Positions 41,901 to 51,300 of a stretch of 52,820 bases of DNA are shown piece by piece. This DNA comes from Streptomyces sp. ISL-43 (GTDB lineage: Bacteria; Actinomycetota; Actinomycetes; Streptomycetales; Streptomycetaceae). The notes beneath the pieces were generated by a model. The model worked only from the letters and a program-made list of their open reading frames with translations, did no database searches and had not been told where the DNA came from. Position 1 is the stretch's first letter; each line of letters starts with the position of its first letter. Location of the stretch: positions 1 through 52,820 of the forward strand of contig NZ_JAGGOT010000065.1 in the NCBI RefSeq assembly GCF_018614195.1, written 5' to 3'. The position numbers and the translations under genes were made by a program.

Positions 41901-44900
41901 GGTCACGGTCTCCGGTACAGGCGCCTGCACCGTCCCGGCAGTCGCCGCGAACACGGTTGCAGGCAAGCGGACCCTGTACGACGGCAAGCCATACGGTCAG
42001 GCTGGAGCTATCGGTGCACCGTCCGGCACCCAAGCGCTGGATCACTACGGCACGGATGGCGCGGCGGCCTACGTCACCACCGCTACTTACACAGGAGACG
42101 TCTACGGGCGCACGGTGAGTGTGACCGACCCGCGGGTCACCGACACCGAGCACCCCACGGGCACCACCACCAAGACGAGCTACACCGCGCCCTCGACTGG
42201 TGAACTCCCGCAGAAGATCACCGTTTCCGTCCCGGCTCCCGGAGAGTCCGACGCCACCTGGGACACGGTCTACACGATGGGAACGCGCCGCGACGCCCGT
42301 CTGACCAGTACGGACCCCAACGGCAAGGTCACAACCCAGACCTACGACGCCCTCGGCCGGGGGACAGCCGTCTGGCTGCCGGGCCGGACCCCGCAGCTCA
42401 ACCCCGAGGCGAACATCACCTTCGCCTATACGGTGTCCGACACGCCGGGCGTACCGTCCTCGCGGACAACCAACACGCTCACCAGGGACGGAGGCACACC
42501 GGTCCGGACGAAGGCTGTGGACCTCCTCGACGGCTTCGGTCGCAGCCGCCAGGTCCAGTCGACTCCGCCGAATCCGGCGTACACGGGCCGGCTCGTCAGC
42601 GACAGTCGCTATGACTCCCAAGGCCGCGAGGCCAGTGTCAGTACCGCCTGGTACGACAAGACTGCTGGCCCGGGCGGCACGCGTGTGGTGGCGGCAGACT
42701 CCACCATTCCCCATCAGGTCCGGACCTCCTACGACGGCCGCGGCCGGCCGAGGGTGTCGGCCTCCTGGTCCGCTGGCGTGGAGCAGGCGCGCACGACGAG
42801 CAGCTATCCGGACGCGGGACGCACGGACGTCGTTCCGCCACAGAGCGCGTATCCGACGAGCACGTTCAGCGACATCCGAGGCCGCACCAGCGAAGTTTGG
42901 CAGTACAACACGGCAACGGTCACTGGCAACCGCAGCGACGCCACCGTCACGGGTTACACCTACACCGCTGCCGGTGCGGCCGAGACCCGCAAGGATGCGG
43001 CGGGCAACACCTGGGAGTACAGCTACGACCTTCAGGGACGGCTGACGCAGCAGGTGGATCCGGACTCCGGGACGTCGCTCACGCAGTACGACAGCGCCTC
43101 GCGCGTTGCCACCACGACCGATGGCCGCGGAAAGAAGCTCGCCTATACCTACGACCTTGCCGGCCGCAAGACCGGCATGTACGAGGATTCCGTCACAGCG
43201 GCGAAGCAACTCACCAAGTGGACCTTCGACACCGTGGCCAAGGGGCAGGCGACCGCATCGACCAGGTATGTAGGTGGAAGCGCCGGCAAGGCTTACACCA
43301 CCACGGTGAAGGGGTATGACGACGCCTACCGCGTCATCTCCTCAACCATGAGTATCCCGGGAACAGAGGTCGGCCAGGCTGCGGGCACTACGTTCAACTA
43401 CAACACCACTGCGACGTACGACAACGTCACGGGTCAGCTCACGGATTCGTTGCTTCCTGCCATGGGTGGCCTGCCGCTCGACGAGTTGTCCTACTCGTAC
43501 AACGACTACGGCCAGATGTACAAGTACGCCGGCGCGACGACGTACGACGTGCAGACCAAGTACGACGCCCTCGGTAGGGTCATTCGCTCGACGGTGAACC
43601 CCGACGCGACACAGGTTGTGGTCACCACCGACTATGACCAGGCCACGGGCCGGATGCGCAACCAGTACCTGGACAAGCAGACCTCGCTCAACGGCGCTGT
43701 CCAGCAGATCGGATACACGTACGACGACGCGGGTCGGATCACTTCCGTCACCACAGTCCCTGACAACACGCCCTCCGCCACCGACCGGCAGTGCTTCTCC
43801 TACGACAGCCTCGGGCGGATGACCACGGCTTGGACTGACACGGCCGGCATCACCGTTCCCGCCGCAAGCCAGAAGCAGACCAAGGACCAAGGTCGGTGCA
43901 CCAGCGCGGCCCCGACGGCGGCAACGGTCGGAGGAAGTAACCCGTACTGGCACGACTACACGTACGACGTGACGGGCAACCGGAAGACGTTCACCGTCCA
44001 TGACGTCACCGGCGACACCACGAAGGACACGGTCAACACCCAGACCTTCACAGCTGCGGGAACCGTAAACAACGGAGCAGGCCTCGGAGGCCCGCATGCA
44101 CTGACCGGCACCACCATCAAAGTCGGTGGGACCGCCATCGGATACGCCAACAACCGCTTCGACGCCGCCGGCAACACGACGAGCATGTACACCTCTAAGT
44201 CTGGCACCGCTGGGCTGGTGTGGAACTCCGAAGGCAAGCTGGCCAGCTACACCCCGCCCATTTCGATCACCGGCATCGGTGGCAAGTGTTTGAGTCTTCA
44301 GGCCAGCTCTGTCAACGGCACGCCTGCTCAGATCGACACATGCAACGGAACCGGCGCACAGAAGTTCAACCTGACAGGTTCCCTGCTCAAGACCTTCAAC
44401 AAGTGCCTCACCGCCTCCGGCACCACGGCTGGCTCCACCATCCTGCTTCAGCCCTGCGACGGTACCCCCGCCCAGACCTGGACCAAGCGCTCCGACGGCA
44501 CCCTGTACAACCCGGCGGCTACCCGCTGCCTGGCCGTACCCGGTGATGTCAGCACGAACGGTACCGACCTGGTACTCGGTGACTGCGGGACGACGGTGCC
44601 GGCCGGCCAGAAGTGGATGGCAACAGACCAGACCACCTCATACGTCTACGACGCCAGTGGTGACCAACTGATCCAGCGCAACCCGGGTAAGACCACGATC
44701 CGCCTCGGCGGGGACGAGCTCACCTACGACACCAACAGCAAGGCGCTGACTGGTACTCGCTACTACCCGATCCCGGGCGGCCTGACCATGGTCAGGGTGG
44801 CCACGGAGGCTATGACGATTCAGCTCTCCGATCACCATGGCACTGGCCTGCTGACCGTCGACTCTGGCAGCCTCGCCATCTCTCGACGGGCAATGGACCC

Positions 44901-46377
44901 CTTCGGGAACCCCCGCGGTTCCCAACCTTCGCCCGGAACGTGGGAGGGGGACAAGGGCTTCGTTGGCGGCACCTTGGACAGCGCGACCGGTCTCACCAAC
45001 CTGGGTGCCCGCCAGTACCAGCCGTCCACGGGACGTTTCATCAGCACGGACCCCGTCCTCCTGCCGGGCAACCCACAGCAGTGGAACGGCTATGCGTACA
45101 GCGGCAACGACCCGGTCAACCTGGCCGACCCGTCGGGCCTCTTCTGCGACGGTTGCAGCGTCAACAACCCGGACTCCATTTGGAACGAAGACCCGGACAC
45201 CAACGGTAGTGACAAGAAGTGCCCGCCCTTCTGCAGCAGCGACGGCAAGCCGCACGGACCGAGCACTGCTAGCGGCAGCAGCAACCTTCATGTCAACGGA
45301 AAGAAGGGCGGCGGCACTACCGGGGTCATCTATGATCTCGGAGACGGCGTGGCTCCACTGCCCCCGAGGAATCTCGTCAAGCACTATCCGACAGTGCGGC
45401 AGATGCAGTGGAATGGAACGTACAGCCCGTACCTCAGCTACGAACTAAATGTCGAACTCTGGTTCCGGGACTTCGCCTGCGACGACATTACGGTTCAGGG
45501 CTGCCTCGAGATCCGGAATTCCTACGGGCGCTGGGATCAAATCAAGAGTGTTACGCCGGAAAACCGCTGCCCTGTCTGTGAAAACATCGGATTCCAGATG
45601 ATTCTGGCCAAGGGTCTAGGTGGGCGTGTGGGGGGGAACTGTGGAAAGTGCTTCCTCGCCGGCACTCAAGTGCAAATGGCTAACGGATCCCGCAAGTCGA
45701 TTGAGGAAATTCAAGTCGGCGACCAGGTCCTGGCGACAGACCCAAACACAGGCGAGACCGGTCCCCGGGCTGTGACGCACCTCATCATCACGGATGCCGA
45801 CAAGCGCTTCGTCAACCTCACAGTCGCTACGCCTGAAGGCGATCGCGACCTCACGGTGACGACGGAACACCCATTCTGGTCCGTCTCGGCCCAGGACTGG
45901 ATCCCTGCAGGGGAACTCCGTCCCGGCATGACGCTCCGCTCGGACGATGGTGTCATCGTCCCAGTGAAGGGTGCGAACTTCTTCGACCTCTCCATCCGGA
46001 CGTACAACCTCACGGTCGACGACCTACACACGTACTATGTACTTGCTGGTGAGACGCCAGTTCTGGTCCATAATTCTGGTGGCGGCTGGACGCCCGACGC
46101 TGCCACGAAGGTAATGCGCGGTGGGCCGTTCGGAGCGACGTATTATCAGATGCCTGCCGACCGGCTTGGGAACGTCTATTGGTGGAGCAAAGACATGGCG
46201 GGGCATGGCGGTTCGCAATGGAAAATCTTCACTGAGTCGAAGACGGGCTTGGCGTGGTACAGGGATGCTGATATTAACGGCACCTACATCGACGGAAAAT
46301 ATAAGGGCGACACTGGCAAGTCGATTTCGTTTAAGAACCTCAAGGCGGTCAACGTCAAGCCTGGTAGTGTCTGCTGA
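38935..46377 (+). CDS. RHS polymorphic toxin with ricin insertion, HINT and C-terminal toxin
   Basis: 2480 residues from ATG at 38935 (GGGGGA, 7-nt spacing). Arg-rich start and signal helix (VSVPIVLALTGSLLSVPIG). An N-terminal SpvB/TcdB-like domain is followed by many YD repeats (YDALGR, YDSASR, YTYDLAGR). At ~1775-1900 a complete ricin-B lectin (GKCLSLQAS; PAQTWTKRSDGTLYNPAATR) is inserted between GKLAS and TTSYVYDASG, which normally adjoin. The RHS core RQYQPSTGRFISTDPVLLPG is at ~2025. A HINT domain runs from CFLAGTQVQM (~2238) to VLVHN (~2378) and should release the tail. The last ~100 residues (DRLGNVYWWSKDMAGHGGSQ; SISFKNLKAV) are the toxin, resembling small BECR-type RNases. Immunity follows at once. 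Confidence 0.9.
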   Translation: MPSFGMRRRRRKYRIRVSVPIVLALTGSLLSVPIGQALPDEPDFSKVWEPPQTPLPETASLGVTAASAEGKVEPPYPVPERLEPGQVPAERPAQIGEADLASARPGVPAQAGDLPVWIAPTGAEGQAGTTVTVLRGATHSTEGAGVHGELLTLSASQQGTGSAASSVSTRVSLDMGALQGSTDGEFVSRGRLVALPSCAALTPERAECRERTPVAMDYDKVTGRVSAVVAVPLVGQSVLTPMAKQSGKLAGSASPLPPAAPVQGIVLAAESSPSGGGGSYTATSLASSSGWATGAAAGSMMYSYPIEMPPALGGVAPGVSLGYNSSSVDGRTSATNSQASWVGDGWDYNPGYIERTFKLCDKNGIDNSGDLCWSGFNATVSAGSHSGQLVRDDSQGTSGATTDAATGTWRLKGDDGSKIEFGSGAANGVQGGGYAKMTDSSGTIFYFGVNHLPGGDKSDPATNSVSSVPVYSPKSGDPCYDSSKGKASYCKMWQRLSLDYVVDPNGNLTTYTWAPETNWYERGGAQNAGTGSRTEYTRATTVHKIAYGQRLSEQIAAKGALEPASRVTFGTDERCDQEVCDAAKRTAANQVNWPDVPIDQECKETGTCTTYSPTYFTTKRLSDITTEVRINKAWKAIDHYELKHSFPSPSDATSQKVLWLDSVLRTGKAESPAVPLKPVTFTPVMLPNRVDGTDLVPAPPLMNRARIQQIKTETGAVLNVDYNLPGCSRINKVMPAAEDNNTMACYPVRWSPKGSFVDADPVLDWFNHYTVKSVTENDTTTDAPRKTTNYTYGPAAWHRDDSEFTEANARTWGDFRGFTTVTSTVGSGTDGPRSQSRTTYRPGMDGDKRKNGGTRSVHLTDALGQDVTDVDWLSGAVLQTETFDQADGTVTARTVNSSLREIETARHTVGNSLPDLVARYAATSTTATSQERKADGTWRTRTLTTKSDETHNNRVKSALDQADGLPDLCTRTEYATGPDAQRNDLISETVTVSGTGACTVPAVAANTVAGKRTLYDGKPYGQAGAIGAPSGTQALDHYGTDGAAAYVTTATYTGDVYGRTVSVTDPRVTDTEHPTGTTTKTSYTAPSTGELPQKITVSVPAPGESDATWDTVYTMGTRRDARLTSTDPNGKVTTQTYDALGRGTAVWLPGRTPQLNPEANITFAYTVSDTPGVPSSRTTNTLTRDGGTPVRTKAVDLLDGFGRSRQVQSTPPNPAYTGRLVSDSRYDSQGREASVSTAWYDKTAGPGGTRVVAADSTIPHQVRTSYDGRGRPRVSASWSAGVEQARTTSSYPDAGRTDVVPPQSAYPTSTFSDIRGRTSEVWQYNTATVTGNRSDATVTGYTYTAAGAAETRKDAAGNTWEYSYDLQGRLTQQVDPDSGTSLTQYDSASRVATTTDGRGKKLAYTYDLAGRKTGMYEDSVTAAKQLTKWTFDTVAKGQATASTRYVGGSAGKAYTTTVKGYDDAYRVISSTMSIPGTEVGQAAGTTFNYNTTATYDNVTGQLTDSLLPAMGGLPLDELSYSYNDYGQMYKYAGATTYDVQTKYDALGRVIRSTVNPDATQVVVTTDYDQATGRMRNQYLDKQTSLNGAVQQIGYTYDDAGRITSVTTVPDNTPSATDRQCFSYDSLGRMTTAWTDTAGITVPAASQKQTKDQGRCTSAAPTAATVGGSNPYWHDYTYDVTGNRKTFTVHDVTGDTTKDTVNTQTFTAAGTVNNGAGLGGPHALTGTTIKVGGTAIGYANNRFDAAGNTTSMYTSKSGTAGLVWNSEGKLASYTPPISITGIGGKCLSLQASSVNGTPAQIDTCNGTGAQKFNLTGSLLKTFNKCLTASGTTAGSTILLQPCDGTPAQTWTKRSDGTLYNPAATRCLAVPGDVSTNGTDLVLGDCGTTVPAGQKWMATDQTTSYVYDASGDQLIQRNPGKTTIRLGGDELTYDTNSKALTGTRYYPIPGGLTMVRVATEAMTIQLSDHHGTGLLTVDSGSLAISRRAMDPFGNPRGSQPSPGTWEGDKGFVGGTLDSATGLTNLGARQYQPSTGRFISTDPVLLPGNPQQWNGYAYSGNDPVNLADPSGLFCDGCSVNNPDSIWNEDPDTNGSDKKCPPFCSSDGKPHGPSTASGSSNLHVNGKKGGGTTGVIYDLGDGVAPLPPRNLVKHYPTVRQMQWNGTYSPYLSYELNVELWFRDFACDDITVQGCLEIRNSYGRWDQIKSVTPENRCPVCENIGFQMILAKGLGGRVGGNCGKCFLAGTQVQMANGSRKSIEEIQVGDQVLATDPNTGETGPRAVTHLIITDADKRFVNLTVATPEGDRDLTVTTEHPFWSVSAQDWIPAGELRPGMTLRSDDGVIVPVKGANFFDLSIRTYNLTVDDLHTYYVLAGETPVLVHNSGGGWTPDAATKVMRGGPFGATYYQMPADRLGNVYWWSKDMAGHGGSQWKIFTESKTGLAWYRDADINGTYIDGKYKGDTGKSISFKNLKAVNVKPGSVC

Positions 46378-46793
46378 TGATCGAGACTGCTGCCGATTTC
46401 GTCCGGCTCGTGGAGAGCGAAGATCCTGTGGAGCGCAGGCGTTCAACCTGTGAGGATGCGCCGCTGTCAGTCTGGAAAGCTCTAGTGGCAAGCCATCCGG
46501 ATATGCGATTCTGGGTCGCCAATAATCGAACCGTGCCTGACGGCATACTCCGGATACTCGCGCGCGATAATGATTGGCGTGTGCGCCACCGAGTCGCAAG
46601 CAAGATGTCTTGCCCAATTGACATTCTCGAGCTGCTTTCGGCCGACGAGCACGATAGTGTCGCCTCGTTGATTGCTGGCCATCCGAAGACTCCGACCACT
46701 GCATTGCGGCGACTATTGAAATATCCCTGGGACCAGGTTGTTGAGAAAGCGACTCGACAGCTTATGGTGCGAGGCGAGGAACTTAAAGGGTAG
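46377..46793 (+). CDS. Immunity protein, LRV/HEAT-like repeats
   Basis: 138 residues; its ATG overlaps the RHS stop by one base (TGATG), so it is made together with the toxin. The sequence is four ~24-residue helical units of leucine-rich-repeat-variant or HEAT type: SVWKALVASHPDMRFWVANN, GILRILARDNDWRVRHRVAS, DILELLSADEHDSVASLIAG, ALRRLLKYPWDQVVEKATRQ. Its position directly after an RHS-HINT toxin marks it as the cognate immunity protein. It has a lower GC content than neighbouring genes, as is common for exchanged toxin/immunity tips. Confidence 0.8.
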   Translation: MIETAADFVRLVESEDPVERRRSTCEDAPLSVWKALVASHPDMRFWVANNRTVPDGILRILARDNDWRVRHRVASKMSCPIDILELLSADEHDSVASLIAGHPKTPTTALRRLLKYPWDQVVEKATRQLMVRGEELKG

Positions 46794-46830
46794 CCATTTC
46801 AACCGTAAACAGTCACGCTGAATGACTTCA

Positions 46831-46863
46831 CAGCCCCACCAGAATTTGTTTCTGGTGGGGCTG
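46831..46863. terminator. 14-bp hairpin after immunity gene
   Basis: CAGCCCCACCAGAA (46831-46844) pairs perfectly with 46850-46863, loop TTTGT. It lies between the immunity gene (+) and the integrase relic (-). Confidence 0.85.
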
Positions 46864-46884
46864 CTGTGGTGTTTGACGGCAACG

Positions 46885-47651
46885 TCAGTGGACGACGACT
46901 GCAGCGGGTGGGTCGTTGGGGTCGTCGTCGGTCAGGCCGAGCGCACCGCCCAGGGTGTCGATGGCCTGGCGCTGCAGGCGGAGGCGTACGTGGGCGTAGA
47001 CGCCGGCGGTGACGCCGATGTGGGCGTGGCCGAGGAGTTCCTTGATGACGACGAGATCGATGCCCTGTTCCAGGAGGAGGGTGGCGGTCGAGTGTCGGAG
47101 GTCGTGGAAGCGGATCGTCCGGAGTCCTGCGTCGTGGAGGAGGCGGCGGAAGCGGCGGGTGAGGTTGGTGGGGTCGAGCGGCCTGCCTTTCGGGGTGGTG
47201 AAGACGAGGCCGTTGTTCGTCCAGCTCGTTCCGCCGCCTGGCGCTCCTCCTGCTGACGTTCCTGATGGATCTTGAGGGAGCTGAGGCATTCGGTGGGTAG
47301 GGCGATGCGCCGCTCGGAGGCCAGGGTCTTGGTGTTCAAGACGGTCAGACCCTGGCTGCGGGTCCGCTGGAGCGAGCGGTGGATGCTCGCGGTGCCGCCG
47401 TCGGGGTCGAGGTCTTCCCAGTGGAGGCCGAGGAGTTCGCCCTTGCGGAGGCCGGTACGCAGCGGGAGTTCATACAGGGGCGTGGAGCCGATCACCGTGG
47501 GCCGCGTGGAGGAGTCGTCGGGCTTCGGTGAGGGGCTGGAAGCGCCTGGGGCGTGGCGTGGTGGTCTTGACCTTCCGGGCAACGTTGCGGGGAAGTTCGT
47601 CCTCGAGGACTGCGTGGATGCGTGGTCAGGGTCGCGGGAGGACTCCCTCAT
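46885..47651 (-). pseudogene. Frameshifted tyrosine-integrase relic
   Basis: The C-terminal frame (46885-47289) holds the catalytic boxes FHDLRHSTATLLLEQGIDL, ELLGHAHIGVTAGVYAHVRL (H-x-x-R, LGH, Tyr). The frame before it (to 47651) holds RTGLRKGELLGLHWEDLDPD and KTLASERRIALP (first Arg box). They join near 47228 with a frame change (EERQAAE | TSWTNNGLVF). The N-terminal core-binding domain is missing or scrambled. It is a dead integrase, marking an old integration event near the toxin locus. Confidence 0.85.
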
Positions 47652-48034
47652 CGTCCGGTGACCGGGCGATGAGGGAGTCCTGCCACTGAGACCACGATCC
47701 TGCCGGTGCCCCGGCCCGCCTGCTCGGCACTAAGTCGGTGGTGGGTCACCCTCATGGGCCCCCGTTAAGAATGGTCAGTAGGGGGCTATGGGCCGTGGGG
47801 GTGAATCCGGTTGGTAGCTGATCAATTCAAGCCAAGCGAACATCATGCCCTTGATGCGCTGGACACTCTCCAAGAGCATCCCGGAGTCGCGAGTGGGTCG
47901 ATCCATCGAGGGCGCGCGGCGACTGGCTGACCTGCGAAGGAGCCTCATTCGTTCCCGAAATGGGGGAGAGGCGTTCCTGAGGCTTTGGGAAGTGGGGCTC
48001 TGAGCTGCGGTTTCGGAGTTTTCCGCAAGGCCCA

Positions 48035-48177
48035 CGAAGGCGGGGGCTTGCGTGAAACGCGGCTGAATACTCTGCGCGAGCTTCCAGCCGCATTCGGCAA
48101 GGTACTGAGCTGCCACTTGGGCAGCCCAGGGACAGGGTAGCGGATCAGGGCGGGGGGCTGCGGCCCAGTTTTGGTGG
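48035..48177. repeat. Direct repeat B: orphan copy of tRNA-Arg flank
   Basis: Same order as 26883-27025 with scattered substitutions (TGAAACGCGGCTGAATACTC versus TGAAACGTGGCGGAATACTC). It starts exactly at the tRNA's first bases (CGAAGGC), but the rest of the tRNA is absent. Confidence 0.9.
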
Positions 48178-48189
48178 GCCCGCTTGCCG

Positions 48190-48245
48190 GTTTCATCAAT
48201 GGGTATGGCGGTGGCTGGATCCCAGACGGGTGGATCGTGCTCAGA
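48190..48245 (+). pseudogene. Relic of a NUDIX-like C-terminus
   Basis: The plus-strand frame reads FINGYGGGWIPDGWIVL, close to FLEGYVEGWIPDGWITL at the end of the protein at 32219-32683. Only the tail is present. Confidence 0.6.
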
Positions 48246-48250
48246 AGCCT

Positions 48251-48291
48251 CTGGCCCGTCTCCCTTGGGGTGACCGGGGAAGACGGGCCAG
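48251..48291. terminator. 11-bp hairpin after LamG/ricin copy 2
   Basis: CTGGCCCGTCT (48251-48261) pairs with 48281-48291; 19-nt loop. It lies 24 nt past the stop of the minus-strand gene. Confidence 0.65.
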
Positions 48292-48314
48292 CGGTCTTAG
48301 ACATTGGGTCAGGG

Positions 48315-51300
48315 TTAGCCGGTGGTTCCTAGGGGTGAGGCGAGGCCGGACGCGTGCCAGCGTTGTGCGTTGGAGGCGTTGCAGTCGGACAGTTCCAGTT
48401 GGGTGCCGTTGTCGGTGCGGGCGTACGGCAGGTCGAGGCAGCGTAGGGACTGCGGGTTGTAGAAGCCGCTGGTGGCGGTGGGTAGCCACTGCTGGCCGCC
48501 GGCACCGTTGCAGGTGTTGAGTTGGACGAGGGTGCGGTTTCCGGTACCTCCCGCTGCGGTGGTCAGGCATTTGCCGGCCACGCGCAGTTCGCCGTTCTCT
48601 CGAATCTCGAACGTCTGAGAGGGGCCGGGGTCGGTGTTGCAGTCCCAGATGTGGATGCGGGTGCCTTCAGCATTGCTGCCGTGGTCGTCGTCCGCACACT
48701 TGGTGCTACTCACCGCTGAGACGACGGTGGTGCGGGTCGCTGAGGGGACGGTGGAGTGGTCGTAGACGGACACGTTGCTTATCTGTCCCCTCCAGAAGGA
48801 CCAGGGCTTGCTCTGGTTCTTGAACCGGCCGAGGACGAGAGGGCCGGTGGCCTTCCAGGCGTTGGCCTTGGGGTGGTGGCCGGTGCCGGCGAGGGTTCCG
48901 TTGACGTAGAGGGCGATCAGGCCGGTGGTGTCGTCGTAGGTGGCGGTCAGCTGGGTCCACTCGTTGATCCGGACCTTGGCGGCGTCGTTCATGACGGTGG
49001 TCTGGTCGTAGTCCCAGCCGTCGTCGTCCTTCTTGGACATTCCGAAGTGCCACTTGTCGTCCTGGTCGTGCCAGAGCATGAAGCCGCTGGCATGCTGCCC
49101 GTCCTGGCTGAGGACCACGGCGTTCGCCTGGGTCTTGGCCCAGGTGGAGACGGTGAAGCTGCGGGTGGTGTCGACGGCGGGGCCGGCGGCGGTGACAGTA
49201 CCGGTGATGCCGTCAAGGTTGACGACCTCGGTGGCGGTGCCCGCGACGGTGTCCGCGGCCCAGGTGGCGCCGGTGGCGCCGAGTGTGGCGTTGTTGCGGG
49301 CGCGCAGGTCTGCGGCGGCCGTGCCGGTGCCTTCGTTCAGCTTCCAGTGGGAGGTCGAGATGCGGGCGTCGCCCATGGTCTGGGCCTTGCGGAAGCCTGT
49401 GACCTTGCCGCTGGTGGCGATGCCGTTCCAGGTGCGCAGGCGGTGCTGGCTGTCGAGGGCCCACAGGTCGGGGACGCCGGGCACGTCGGCGCTGGTGTCG
49501 CCGGAGGAGCCGATCACCGGGAAGGCGGCTGCGGAGACTCCGGAACCGATCTTGGTGCGTTTGGTGTGGTCGCCGAGGGCGGCCGGGTTCCCGGCGACGT
49601 TTGCGTACTGGTAGAGGTCACCGGTCGTGTTGTCGCGGGCCCACAGGTCGGCCAGGCCGTCTCCGGTGGCGTCTCCGGGGGCGATGAGGGTCAGGTTGTC
49701 CCAGCCGGAGGGGCTGAGGACGAGCACGACCGGCTTTTCCAGCGCGCCTGTGGCCCCCTTGCCCTGAAAGAGCAGCAGGCGGCTGCCGTTGCTGTCACTC
49801 TCCACGGTGACCAGGTCGTTGAGCGGGGCGACTCCGGCTTCCGGCTTGGCGTCACCCACGGCGAGGATCTGCTTGACGCCCGACCAATTCGACGCGTAGT
49901 TGACGCTCCCGCAGGGGGCGCCAGTGGCTGCCACCGTGCAAGTGGAGGCATCCGGGCGAACGACAACCCCCCTGTCGCCTGCGGTGAAATAGAACCCGCC
50001 GTGGGCTTCGAGGCCGCCATGGGTGAAGGCGTTTCGGTAGAGGTAGAGCTGTCCGTCGCGGTAGGCCCACAGGTCGTCGGTACGGATGCCGTTGCCGCCG
50101 CGGTGGGTGGTCAGGGTGCCTCCGCCCCAGCCCTTGCCGCCCGGGCTGTTGGCCACGTTGGAGGCGGTCACGCCGCCGGTTGCCGGGTCGGTGGCGGTCG
50201 GGTAGACGATCAGGTCGCCGTTGTCGGCGGGCGCGATGAAGTCGACCCGTTCGTCGCCGGTGATGTCGCCGAGAGTCGTCTTGGCGTTGGGGTTGTCGGG
50301 GACGTAGAAGGTGTACGTCTGCTGCTGCGAGCGGTTGCCCGCCCGGTCCACGGACTGGACCCGCAGGACGTTGGTGCCCCAGGTCGTGGGCGTCAGCGGA
50401 ATGGTGGCGCCGCCGCCGACGGCTGCGGCGTCGACGCGGTTGGCGCCACCCACCGGGATCGCCGAGTTGAAGGCCCACTCGTAGTACAGGACACCGGAGA
50501 GGGAGTCGGTCGCCGCTACCGTGAAGTTTCCGCTCTGGCCGATGTACTTCGTGGAGCCGGGCAGGGTGCCGGACGGGGGGTACTCGGCGGATGTGACGAC
50601 CGGGACGGACGGTGGCTGCGTGTCCATGGTGAAGCGGCAGCCTTCGACCCAGGCCGAGCCCAGTTCGCCGTCGAAGTTCTGGACCTGCCACGAGTAGGAG
50701 GTGCCGTCGGCGAGGTTGGTCGGGTGTGCGGAAACCTGGTGGTCGCCGCTGCCCTGTCCGATGTAGCCGCTGTCGTAGGCCGGAGCACCGCCCTTGGTGT
50801 CGTAGACCATGAAACGGGATTCGGTGGCCATGTCGTCCGGGTCGCCGGTCCAGGCGCTGACCCTCATGCCGGCGTAGGAGGTGGCACCGACCCAGCCACA
50901 GCTGTTGGCGCTCGGGCTCTGCGGCGCGGGGGACATTGCGAGACCCCACGGGGTTTTCGGGGCTCGGTTGTACTCGATGTAGAGGAAGGGCAGGTTGTTC
51001 TTGTCCCGGGTGAAGCGTTTGAAGCCGTTGTTGGAGCTGCTCTTGGTCTCGTTCGAGGCGAAGAGGGCGTAGGTGATGTTGCCGCGCCACATGTTGGCGG
51101 TGAGGTGGTCGGCTACGTCCCACTCGCCGCGCGTGGTGGAGTCGGGGCAGCCGGAGCCGCCGGCGCTGTTGAGGGAGGTCGTGCGCAGGACCTCCCAGTC
51201 GCGGGGCTGGCTGCCCCAGGTGATGTTCGGCAGGAGCGGCTCCGTGGAGTGGAGGTCCACGTTGTAGGTGTTGCCGCAGGTGGCGTCGGCGGCGTACGAC

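Larger units (their letters stand above)
47652..48314. other. 663-bp relic region
   Basis: No gene I can support. It contains direct repeat B (48035-48177), a NUDIX tail relic (48190-48245) and a terminator (48251-48291). The stretch 47652-48034 has short open frames on both strands, but none with a recognisable family. Confidence 0.6.

Noticed and set aside
41521..43209. A 562-codon open frame on the minus strand
   Set aside because: Antisense shadow of the RHS YD-repeat region, with no family features.
47775..48116. A 113-codon minus-strand open frame
   Set aside because: It overlaps repeat B, has no ribosome site and no family features; treated as chance.
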